Origin: Amorphophallus konjac
Lineage: Eukaryota; Streptophyta; Magnoliopsida; Alismatales; Araceae
Assembly: GCA_022559845.1 (NCBI GenBank)
Contig: JAHNEJ010001806.1
Span: 1 to 64,000 of the forward strand
DNA: 64,000 bases
Direction of reading: 5' to 3'
Positions 10,455 through 20,807 of the stretch are shown one piece after another. The stretch's first letter is position 1; every line of letters starts with the position of its first letter. Both the position numbers and the translations under genes were made by a program. The notes under the pieces were generated by a model. The model had not been told where the DNA came from, did no database searches, and saw nothing but the letters and a program-made list of their open reading frames with translations.

Positions 10455-12479
10455 ATGGCATCCTTCAATCCTCCTCGCTCCCAAGATGACTCTCTTCCTC
10501 AAGGGCTCCTTGAAAACCCCCCTAGGGTTATTACATTTTCCTCTGGAGAGGGGACTGCCCCCCTCCCATCCTCCACTTCTATGGAAGGTAGTCAAGTTAC
10601 CCCTTCTCTCTCTACTCCTTCCGCGGGCTCCGTCCTTCATATGATGGCCCAATTGGATCCGACCCAACTCCAAGTTTTATATCAAGCTATGCAAGGGTCC
10701 AATACTTCTCCCTCTGCCACTATCCAAGGTCAATCTAACCCTTCCATTATTGGGCCGCCCGTTCAGCCCACTCCGATTGATCTCACTCCGGTCCAACCCC
10801 GGACCATCACTTTCACTGGCATGGAGATGGGCCAGTCTTCTAATCCAGCCCATCAATCTTTCGATAAAGGGAAGTCACCCATCTCTTCCTTTGTCCAGTT
10901 GGATCATCACAACTCTGGTTCGGTAGTTCCGCAGCTCCTTATGAACCCTTCCGATTTCTTACGCCCTCAGCAAGGAGTGGCCCAAAATCATGCTAATCCG
11001 AGCCTATCTCAGGCCCAATATCCTTCTTACGGGCCGCCTATTTCCACTGTCTATCCTTCCACTCCTTCTTATGGGCTCCCGCCTGTTGCTACAGCCATTC
11101 CATCTGCCCCTCAAATACAATCAGCATTCATCACTACCCCTGCTCCTTCCTGAGAGCAGGACTTGCTTGACAAATGGGCCACCATGCAGCAACAACTCGA
11201 CTTTCTCCAGAAAAGGGTTGGCCCACAATCCTTGGCCGACATTCCTATTCCGAGCTTCCAGAACATCCGGTTCCCTCCGCAGTCAGAGCTCCCCAACTAT
11301 CGCAAGTACGATGGGAACAGCAATCCCTTCATCCATGTGAGGGATTTTCTTTATGAATCGACGCAGTTCCAATATGATGATCACCTCATGGCGTACTTAT
11401 TCCGCCGATCTTTGGACAGTGTTGCTCTAGAATGGTTCTATTCTCTACCACTGGAAGAGGCCGAGAGTTTCAAGGTAGTAAAAGACAAATTCATCCAGCG
11501 GTTTCAAGACAGGGTCGGCCCTGAATATTCATTTACAGATCTAGTGGCCGAGAAGATGAAGTCGGATGAGGAGTTCGCCACCTATGCAGACAGGTGGAGA
11601 CAAATGGCCGCCAGGGTACCGGGCCACATTCCGGAGGAAGAGAAGGTCAAACTGCTGATTTCCAATGCCACCCCGACCTTCCGCAACATCCTGGCGATGA
11701 ATGACATAGCCAACATGCATCAACTCTATAGCCGGGCGCGCTTCATCCAGACTCAATTCAAGGACTCCCCTATCCATTCCCTCTTCGAAAACCAAAAGCC
11801 CAAGTACCACAAGAAACCACAAGGGCCGATTACTGAGGGAGTCCAAACAAATGAGCAAGTACAAGCCGTTGCTTTTCCATATCAGGCCGCACCTTTCCGC
11901 TACAACCAAAACCCCTGCAATTCGCAAAACGCCGCTCCGCAAAACTTCCAAGCCACTCCACAAAACCCTCCCCCCGCCTTCACCATTCCACAAAACACCT
12001 TTGCCGCACCACAACAACCATCGCCGCCACCACAATACCATAACGTCCCTCCACCCAACGGCTACAACAACAACAATCCAAATAGCAAGCGCCCGGCTCC
12101 CAGGAGAGCCCAGTATCCTCCATTGCCCGAGACGCTTACGGATATCTTCTCGGCACTCATGTCAGTGAATGCAATCCAACTTCCTCCGGAACGGCCTATT
12201 TGGAACCCGGCAGTCGATCAGACTAAGTATTGTATGTTCCACCGGCAGCCAGGCCATACCATAGAGGGATGTTTTCAGTTCCGAGATCTTATGTATGACC
12301 TACATGAGGGGCAGAGAATCGACTGGGCCGAAATGCATAGGGCCATTGTTGAGATTAAAGAAAAGAGAAGGCAGCCGCAGGGGCAGCAAGTGCAGCAGCA
12401 TCAAGCACCACCGCCGTAGCAGCCACCACAACAGCAGCAGCCACAGCAAGTACAAGACCTGGGCATCCATCAGAACCCG
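10455..12479 (+). pseudogene. Element B gag
   Basis: Gag polyprotein region. The ATG at 10455 (context ccaccATGG) starts a Ser/Pro-rich N-terminal domain. The conserved Gag core lies at about 11250-11790, with LPNYRKYDG, ALEWFYSLP and FATYADRWRQMAA type segments. A Pro/Gln/Asn-rich linker follows, then a zinc knuckle near 12228-12275 (YCMFHRQPGHTIEGC) typical of Tat elements. In-frame stops TGA at 11151-11153 and TAG at 12417-12419 break the frame, which otherwise runs on unchanged into the protease; the TAG is one transition from CAG. Gln-rich and Pro-rich low-complexity sequence surrounds the second stop. Confidence 0.85.
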
Positions 12480-13700
12480 ATGCCGAATCATCCACCCGCT
12501 CCTCAGCAGCAGCCGCCAGCACCAGCGCAAGTAAACATGGTCCAGCCACCGGCCCCCAACGCCGGATGGTCTTTCGACGATGATGGCGCCACACCGCAGG
12601 TCATGGCCATCCACCATAACCACCGCAATCCTCCCTTCATCATCCCTGCACAGCCGACGTCCTCTCAACTCATCCTCCCATTCACACCCGCTCCCGCAAA
12701 TCCTCTACCACTCTCCATTCCATCATACTCTCCCTCATTTACTCCCATCACCACCATCACACCGCCGCCCAATCCTACACCCATTCTTTCCCAACCGCTA
12801 GCCTTCCCTCCACCCGCATCTACATCCATCACCACCCTGCCTTCCACCAATCCTTCATCCATCATCCGCGCACCGCCCATTAAACTCACCAACCCTACGC
12901 TCCACCAAACCGCCTCCCCGGCACCACATGTTCCATTCACCCATCCCGTAGGGCCCATCATACTATCTTCAGATGCCGCGGCAAGCTGTGCTTTGAGGAG
13001 CGGGAAGATGTTCCATCGGAATTATGCTACTACTTCTAATCCCCAATCCTCTCAGCCGGTGACCGAGCAAGAAGAAACTGAACCTTTGCCGGGTACTCAA
13101 TATGACTTGCTGCATCATCTGGATCGAGTACCCGCCAAAATATCTGTGCTGGAGCTGATCAAAAGGTCCACCCTTCATCAGGATGCACTGAGGGATTTCC
13201 TACAGAAGGTAATGGTTAGCGAAGACATGGCAGTTGATAGCCTACCAACGGCACTGGCAACCATCTCCAAAGGGCCGGCAATCACGTTCTCTGAAACCGA
13301 GCTTGCACCTCTGGGGGCTCGGCAAATGCCGCTCTGCATAACAATTACCCTGAACAAAGTCGACATTGAGGCAGCACTGGTTGACACAGGGGCCTCAATT
13401 AATGTTTGCCCACTCAGCACCCTCCGGGCATGCAACTAATCTGAAGAGTTACTACGGCCTACCCCCACCACTATAGCGGCATATGACAACTCAAGGCGGG
13501 CATGTCACGGGGTAGTCACCATTCAGGCAGAGCTCGGGCCCCTTACTATGGCCGTGGAATTCTATGTTCTTGATATCGACCCTATGTTCAAGGGAGGGTT
13601 GTCAAAGTTAAGAGCTTATCCACAGTGCAGTCAGAAAAGGCTATTTCAGAGCAAGTTCTTCCCACACTTTGGCCAAGCAGCCGGCCCGTTCTGTCGGTAT
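12480..13700 (+). pseudogene. Element B protease region
   Basis: Continues the gag frame. A long Pro/Thr/Ser-rich linker (12480-12950) leads to a conserved pre-protease segment and the retropepsin active site VDTGASINVCPLSTL encoded near 13380-13425. A TAA at 13437-13439 interrupts it. The same frame resumes with a FYVLDIDPMFK segment near 13560-13590, and then the sequence drifts out of frame before the conserved flap-proximal GRPW motif, so the C-terminal part is damaged. Confidence 0.75.
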
Positions 13701-13784
13701 TGGATTTGAACTTTCCTTGGGCTTACACATCCCCTAAGCCCGTCGCTACTCCAGTTAATGTCAAAGTAAAGCCGCAAATTTGAG

Positions 13785-14176
13785 ATTCAAAGGGGTGGAA
13801 CATTATATTGAAACTGGGCTATCAACCGGGGAGAGGCCTCGGTGCGCAACTGCAAGGGATGACTAAGCCTATACCTAAGGGAATAAAAATGGGTAGGAGA
13901 GGTCTCGGCTACAAGGAGATAGTATTATCTATGATAAGTGATTCTGGGCCGCTCACCTGGGATTATCGTCAGCATTTTGTCAAAGGGCCTCTCCAGCCTG
14001 GCACATTAGCTCCAAAGCCGGTTCAACAAGAAAGGAATACAGTTTGTCCAATTGCCAGTCTGCCTCCCTTGCCAAGAGGGTCAGATGATGACATGCTCGA
14101 CTACAGTCAGGCCTTGCAGGGGCTCTTTTATGAGGTAGAATGTCAGAGGAAGCAACAAGAAGTTCGGCTTATGTAG
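13785..14176 (+). pseudogene. Element B G-patch module
   Basis: Just after the protease the sequence encodes LGYQPGRGLGAQLQG followed by MTKPIPKGIKMGRRGLGYK, the aromatic/glycine pattern of a G-patch domain (GYxxGxGLG). G-patch domains bind RNA or helicase partners. In betaretroviruses one sits at the protease C-terminus, the same relative place as here. It lies in a different frame from the protease, consistent with a frameshift in the degraded segment at about 13590-13790. It ends at a TAG (14174-14176). The role in the retrotransposon is inferred only. Confidence 0.7.
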
Positions 14177-15064
14177 TGGAGGCCGAAGAAGCAGCTTATT
14201 GTTGATCTACAGAAGGAGGAGAGCTCTCCAGTTGTCTGTTCTTGGTCTCTCTCACGCTTCCAATCTATCTTTCAACAAAAGGAGTTCGTACCCCGCCTTC
14301 CTCCTGTCATGATAAATTCATCTTTCATTGATCCACCGGAGATTCTATTCATTCCTTGTGCTTGCGGGAAATGTCCACGCATTGATCTATCCACTCTGTT
14401 TACTCCTCCTCCTCCCAATGCCCAACTCCACGAGATGTGGTTCTCTTCTTCTGATCCCTTCTTTGATTGCATCTTCCCCGAGCTGTTCCCTATGCAGCTC
14501 CCACCTCCTCCATCTTGCTGTGTAGTCTCCGCTGATCTCCAAAAAAAATGTCAAACTTGAAACGGAGATTTCAGTGGAAGATTACGCTATCCTGTCTCCA
14601 TCCTCCTCCTCCCAAGGGCACGAGTCCCCTGCTCCTCCCCTTCCACTAGGTCTTCTGTCCCCTAGGTTAGGATTAGGGTCCGTCGAGTCTAGAGGAGTAG
14701 AGTCCGTTAGATCTAGAGAAGTAGGGTCTTGTTCTGGGTCGTCCAACCCTCCCGTTCTGAACCGCGCTCGCTTGCGCATCCTTCCCGATCTGTTCCTGAT
14801 AGGTTCTTGCAAGACCTAGCTCAGCGGTGTCATGCTCTTTTGAAATGTCCGAAATTCGTCGCTACAGCAATCGTGATTGAGGATGAAGAGGAAATAGAAG
14901 GGGAATGGAGCGACGACGGATTAGGCGTCTATTGAGGTTTTGGATGAGAAGGATCCAATAGATGAAGACAGCAATGTAGATGACACTGCCGACTTATATG
15001 CACAAGGACTAAAAAGATTCGACCAGCCGTCGACGGCAGTGGATGAACCTACAAAGGAAGCAAC
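14177..15064 (+). pseudogene. Element B linker between G-patch and RT
   Basis: The G-patch frame reopens (14309-14560) as a Pro/Cys-containing stretch without a known domain. An A8 run at about 14541-14548 precedes a loss of frame. Acidic segments (EEEIEGEWSDDG near 14880-14930 and an Asp/Glu-rich piece at 14940-15050) then lead to the conserved pre-RT sequence LGTGEDPRPIIISADLP in another frame. It is probably a variable linker of the polyprotein with at least two frameshifts. Confidence 0.5.
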
Positions 15065-16600
15065 TTGGGAACAGGAGAAGACCCAAGGCCCATCATTATT
15101 TCTGCTGATCTCCCTTCACAGGTAGAAGAAGATCTAATTAAGGTATTAAGGGAGTATAGCGATTCTTTTGCCTGGTCTTATGAGGACATGCTAGGTCTTG
15201 ACCCCTCCTTAGTGGAACATCGGCTCGTGCTTAAACCAGGGGCAACACCTGTGAAACAACGGTCAAGAAGATTTCACCCCCACATGGCCTTAAGGATCAA
15301 AGAAGAGGTCGACAAGCTATATAAGGCCAGGTTCGTCAGAGTGGTTTTATATCCTCAGTGGGTGGCGAACATAGTCCCTGTTCTCAAGAAGGACGGAAAA
15401 GTGTGCATATGCATTGATTTTAGGGATCTAAACAAAGCATGTCCCAAAGATGATTTCCCGCTACCTCATATAGACGTCCTAGTGGATAACACTGCCGGGT
15501 ATGAAGCTCTGTCATTTATGGATGGGTACTCGGGCTACAACCAGATCCGTCTCGCTCCAGAAGACCAAGAGAAAACTTCCTTTACCACACCCTGGGGCAC
15601 GTATTGTTATGTAGTTATGCCATTTGGTTTGAAAAATGCAGGTGCCACCTATCAAAGGGCGATGATGGCCATTTTTCACGACATGATGCACATATACATG
15701 GAAGCTTACGTGGATGACATCTTGGTGAAATCAAGAACAAAAGAAGAGCACCACGCTATCCTGGCTAAGGTGCTGCAGAGAGCCAGGGAGTACAAGCTTA
15801 AGATGAATCCAAAGAAGTGTGTGTTCGGAGTCTCCTCAGGGAAGTTGTTAGGGTTCATAGTGAGCAAACGGGGGATCCAGATTGATCCTAATAAAGCACA
15901 GGCCGTCATGGACATGCCTCCGCCAAAGAACATTACGGAACTTCGAGGATTGATTGGTAGACTGCAATTCATTAGAAGATTTATATCTCAGCATTTTCAG
16001 AGGTGTCATCCGTTTTATGAGTTGCTTAAGGCAGGTGTCAAGTTCGAATGGAATCAAGATTATCAGAAGGCCTATGAGGACCTCAAAGAGTATCTGTCCA
16101 ATCCCCCGATTTTGCAACCTCCTGTCCCTGGGAAACCCCTAATCCTATACATCTCGGTTATTGAGGACTCCCTAGGGGCGGTCTTAGCACAAGTAGATGA
16201 TGAAGGGAAAGAGCGGGCTGCGTACTACCTCTCTCGACTGTTTAATCCAGCTGAATCCAAGTACACCGCTATGGAGAAGACTTGTTCCGCCTTAGTGTGG
16301 GTAGCTCAGAAGCTTAAACATTACTTTCTCGCCCACCCAGTTAGGTTGATCTCTAGAATGGACCTGGTCCGTTATCTCTTAGAAAAACCCGTCCTTTCTA
16401 GTAGGTTAGCTCGCTGGCAGAGCTTCCTCTCTCAGTTCGACATCACCTTTGTCGTTCAGAAGGCAGTCAAAGGATATGCCATTGCTGAGCATCTTGCACA
16501 TCTCCCTATTCCTCATACTGATTCTATTCAGGATGATTTCCCTGATGAGCATCTCTCTGTCCTTTCTCATCATCCCTTTTTGGTCTCTGCACTTCGATGG
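15065..16600 (+). pseudogene. Element B reverse transcriptase and first RNase H
   Basis: A full-length uninterrupted RT domain. Landmarks are FAWSYEDMLGLDP near 15165, ICIDFRDLNKACPKDDFPLP near 15410-15470, MDGYSGYNQI near 15525, VMPFGLKNAGATYQR near 15615 and the catalytic AYVDDILVKS near 15705-15735 (about residue 215 of the ORF). The connection and a first RNase H follow (about 16090-16340). Its first catalytic position reads LYISVIEDS, so it is probably inactive as in other Tat elements. The frame is lost at about 16575-16583, in a CCCTTTTT run with one extra base, just before the second RNase H. Confidence 0.9.
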
Positions 16601-16985
16601 TGCGCTCAACTCCCAAGGCCAAGGGATCGGTGCTGTCTTGCTTACTCCGGAGGGAGTAACCATCTCCTTCGCTTATCAACTTCGATTTCCTGCTACCAAC
16701 AACATCGCTGAGTATGAGGCTCTCCTAGCCGACTTGAAGCACGCCTATCTCCTAGGTGCGCGCTATTTAAACATCATAGGAGACTCTCAGCTCGTTCTAC
16801 GGCAAGTTCTGTCCACTTACCGTACTCGTGACCCCAAGCTCAAACCTTATCAAGATTTGGTCACGCTCATTGCTAAGCGATTCGTAAGCTGATCTATATC
16901 CATACTCCCCGTTCTCTGAACATTCTAGCTGATGCTTTGGCATCTCTTGCTTCCTCCTTATCTTTCCCTCTCAGTCGTAGTACTG
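16575..16985 (+). pseudogene. Element B archaeal-type RNase H (aRNH)
   Basis: Second RNase H, diagnostic of the Tat lineage: LHFDGALNSQGQGIGAVL (catalytic Asp), NNIAEYEALLADL (Glu) and IIGDSQLV (Asp), between about 16587 and 16800. It would degrade RNA in the RNA-DNA hybrid. A second frameshift at about 16882 moves the conserved tail IHTPRSLNILADALASLAS back to the RT frame. All catalytic residues are visible, but two frameshifts separate it from RT and integrase. Confidence 0.85.
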
Positions 16986-18398
16986 AGACCATCATCATCC
17001 AGAGATTGGACGCACCTTCTCTTCAAGATCCTTGGTTCATCAACCTCAGGAAATCTGTAGAGGCGAGAGTTGGGAAGGAAGATCTCAAGGAAGTTTCATT
17101 AACAGAACTAGAGGAGATTCTGGACGAAGAAGAATTGCCTTGGTATCATGAAATCGATTGTTTTGCAAAGAAGGGTCATTCCCAGAAGGGGCAAAGGCCG
17201 AGCAGCGTAAAGCAATAAGAAGAGCCGCCGCAAGGTACACTATCATTGCAGGAGAACTGTATAGGCGCGCTACTAATGGAATGCTCATGAGATGCTTGGA
17301 TGATGTAGAAGCTTGGAAAGTGGCTGAAGCGGCCCATTCTAGTGAGTGTGGAGGTCATGTCAATGGCCAGGCTCTAGCGAAGAAGATCCTTAGGCAGGGC
17401 TACTATTGGCCCACTCTAGAGGAAGATTGCTCCCTCTATGTCCGGAGGTGTCTTAAATGCCAACTCCATGCTGATAAAATTCACTCTCCAGCTTCGTCCC
17501 TCCATCCTATGACTGCTCCTTGGCCATTCTCTATGTGGGCTTTCGACGTTGTCGGCCCGCTCGGTGATCCTAATTCTCAGATCAAGCAAAAATCCTTCAT
17601 CCTCACCGCTACTGAGTACTTCACCAAATGGGCCGAAGCCGAGGCGTACGCAGAAATCAAAGCTACAACGGTGTGCCGCTTTATCATGAAGAATATCATC
17701 TCGCGGTTCGGAGTGCCAAGCAGCATCATCACCGACAACGGACCCCAGTTCGTCTCCCAAGAGCTTAAGGACCTATGTAAGAAGTTCAATATTGCACTGC
17801 ATCATTCATCTCCATATTACCCTCAAGGCAACGGTCAAGCCGAGGCCACTAATAAAACCCTTCTTAAAATCATCAAGAAAACATGCGAAGCACATAAATT
17901 TTCTGATTGGCCTGAAAGATTGGTGGAAGCTCTGTGGGCTTACCGCACCTCCGTCCGTACCCTACGGGGCAAACTCCCTATTCCCTGACCTATGGGATGG
18001 AGGCGGTGCTCCCATATGAGATCTTAATCCCTTCCCTTAGAGTGCAGCTCGATAAGGAACTTAATCTCGATGAACGTCGGGAGGCGTTGCTGGTCCAGTT
18101 GGAACTCTTGGATGAGAAGAGGATGAATGCGGCTGATCACGTTTCTGTTTATCAAAAGAGGGTTTCGCGTTATTTTCAAAAGAAGGTAATTGAACGTAAA
18201 TTCATGACGGGTGATATTATTTTGAAACGCAAATTCATTCGGTCTACAGGTCCTAGGTCCAAGTTGCAACCTAACTGGGAAGGGCCGTTTGTAGTAAAGG
18301 AGGCTTATCTAGGAAATGCTTATCGTTTAGTAAACGCGGAAGGTGAGGAGCTCTCTCACCCGTGGAATGGGTTGTATCTTAAGCGTTTCTTTCCTTAA
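16986..18398 (+). pseudogene. Element B integrase
   Basis: After a frameshift at about 17175 the N-terminal zinc-binding part (AAHSSECGGHVNG, CLKCQLHAD) is followed by the DDE core: FDVVGPLGD near 17545 (Asp), IITDNGPQFVSQ near 17730 (Asp) and GNGQAEATNKTLLK near 17830 (Glu). A one-base deletion at about 17958 shifts the frame again within an AYRTSVRTP segment. The C-terminal domain (FMTGDIILKRK, NWEGPFVVKEAYLGNAYRL) runs to the natural stop at 18396-18398. No chromodomain is present. Confidence 0.88.
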
Positions 18399-20031
18399 AA
18401 TCTAAACCATGTGCTTCTCCGGCAATAAGAACCTCCTCCCTATCTTCAAAAAGAGGGTCCCGAGTAAGGCAATCACACACTACACGGCATCCCTGGTCGG
18501 GCTCCTTGCTTAGAAGACACCGTTTTCCTCGGCCATACTTTAGGGGAAAGTCGAAGTCCCTGTCCGATTCATTCTTCGGCTGAATCCAGGGGCAAGGAGT
18601 AAATAAGGAGGAGACAACCAATCCAAACTCCCTAACGAGAAGAGGTCTCAAATAGGGGCAAGTCCGTTATGACCTGACGCCACAAGAAAGAAAGGAAAAG
18701 AAAAGAAAAGGAGTGCTCTTTACAACAAAATCAAAAGCATCATCTCAAAGTCTGTGAATGAATTTTCAAAAGCTCCAAAGGAAAAAGAAAACTAGGCATG
18801 ACAAGAGTGGCAGTACAGTTCCCCGCGGGACGTTATGAGCCCGGTCGCATGCATGCCTAAGTGGACAAAGGTTCGATGACGGACATAAAAGCCCCGGCAC
18901 AACAGACCAAATCTCTAATAGGGTTGTACGGTGAGGGAATCAAGTTCTAAAACTCCCATATCTGGCCTAAGCTTACCCCCATGATCTTTTTTCCTTTTAG
19001 GACTGAGATGAGTACCCTAGGTATGGCATTGGTAAAAACACTGTCACAATGATTAGGTCTTGGCCAGGGGTTGTCACACTATTGCACGCCAATCTCGAGA
19101 CTCAACCTAAAATAAGGAAGGTCTCGTGTTGCTAGAGAGGCACTGGTTTTTCAAAATCCAAAAACATCAAATATTTTCAAAATCCAAAAACATCAAATAT
19201 TTTTAAAATCCAAAAACTTCAAATATTCTCAAAATCCAAAAACATCAAATATCTTTCAAAATCCAAGAAAACATCAAATATTTTCAAAAATCCAAAACAA
19301 CAAATATTTTCAAAAATCCAAAACAAAACAAATATTTTCAAAAATCCAAAAACATTAAATATTTTCCAAAACTCCCAAAAATACCATCATATGCATAGCA
19401 TGCATCGCATTTTCATTATGTTTTCGCCTATTTAATAAGGCTCCACCCCTTGACCAAATATCAAGAAACGGTCATTATCTAACTTGCTTCAAGGCAAGGG
19501 GTTGAGTCTAAGAACAGATCTAACTTGTTTCATGTTTGAGTGTGTGCAGAATACAGGGACAAGTCCAAAAGCAAAAGCTCACAACTATGCAGGTTCAAAG
19601 TGTGTAACGCGCCAGCATCAGACCGTTACAGTCATATAACGGGCCCATCTTTGACCGTTATTTCCCTTCAGGCATGGGCCTTCTTCTTTTTTCATTGAAC
19701 CATCACTATAACGGTCTGGGATCTACCGTTACTTGAATATTACGGCTCAAGACCCATCCGTCATATCCTTCAGAGACAGGGCTCTTGTTATTCTCATTAT
19801 GACGGCCTGTCGCAGGACCGTTATTTCCTTATGGCGGCCCAGTGCATATCCGTCTCTTACTCCAGAAGCCATGTCTGTTCACATCATTCTAGCCTTTCAA
19901 ACTATGGAACTCAAGATCATTCAACTATGGCAATCTCATCTCATTCAAGCAAAGATTAATGAAATATAATTCTTGATAAATTCAACTTCGATTGTCAATT
20001 ACATGATATCTCTCATGAGCAAAAAGGAAAA
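18399..20031 (+). other. Element B region between integrase and antisense ORF
   Basis: No gene recognised. It contains an AT-rich tandem repeat at 19149-19372 and a cluster of AACGG/CCGTT inverted motifs at 19602-19856. Long variable 3' regions with tandem repeats are characteristic of Tat/Ogre elements. Confidence 0.6.
19149..19372. repeat. Tandem repeat, about 8 units of 27-30 bp, in element B
   Basis: Imperfect units of the form TCAAAATCCAAAAACA-TCAAATATTT. Eight units are recognisable, with single-base changes and 1-5 base length differences; later units shorten the central AAAACA part. Position, between integrase and the 3' LTR, matches tandem repeats known from pea Ogre-type elements. 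Confidence 0.88.
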
Positions 20032-20807
20032 TCAAGATACATTCAATTTCTTATCCGCAAGAGGGCGGATTCTTCTCAACTCTTTCATGTAATCTCGGCG
20101 TGTTTCATCGTTCTCTTCAACTTCTACTTGCCACAGACGCACCTTGCTGATCCCCCACATGGTCAGCGCGTTCCGGACTGCTCGTTCATCTTCCTCGGTC
20201 CCCATCTTCCTAGGTAGAAGGGGAGGGTAGTGTGATAGTGCAGAAACGCTGATTCGAGGTAATCCGGTCTGAAGATGGCATCGGTGCGGGTTGTAGATCG
20301 CCATAGTAGTGTTCCCTACTAGCTGGAGGTCCAGGCCTTGACGCCACGGTATTTTGAGAAGAGTGCTTCGGAGGACTCTTGGTCGCATGATGAACTTGTC
20401 CATTGGAAGAATGTTAAGGAAGAGGCGCCATTCGTCCCGAGTTTTCTTATCCGCCGTCTTGCATTCAACCTGAGGAGAATATCCAAATGCCCCTCCAATA
20501 AAGAAGAGAGGGTGGCTCCCGAAGATCCGGCTTGCTGAAATAATGTATTCCTTAGGAAGGAATTTGATTCTTATTCCCATCCAGCACTCAAGGAGTATCA
20601 TGGAACCAAACAAGGGGTCTCCTATGCAAGCCGAGCTTAGTCCTTCATAAAGGTACGAGAGGACCGCTTGAGAGATAGACATTCCCCGCCACAGCCCGCT
20701 AATAATGCCAAGATTTTGGATGTCTAAGAGGTGGTCGGTAGTGGTAAAAAGAAAGACTCCACACAAGCAAACCGCCACCGCCTTGGCTATGGCTTTATGT
20801 CTCTCCC
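20032..20807 (-). pseudogene. Element B antisense PMD-like ORF, 3' half
   Basis: C-terminal half of an intronless antisense ORF interrupted by element C. It encodes IAKAVAVCLCGVFLF, then NLGIISGLWRGMSISQAVLSYLYEG, then WMGIRIKFLP, a pattern I associate with plant mobile domain (PMD, aminotransferase-like) proteins from plant transposons. The C-terminus is basic and charged, and the stop is at 20032. Removing element C and one ctccc duplication joins this to 31684-32375 in frame across the codons for KWE and RHKAIAKA. Function in the element is unknown; PMD proteins MAIN and MAIL1 act in silencing and genome stability in Arabidopsis. Confidence 0.65.
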
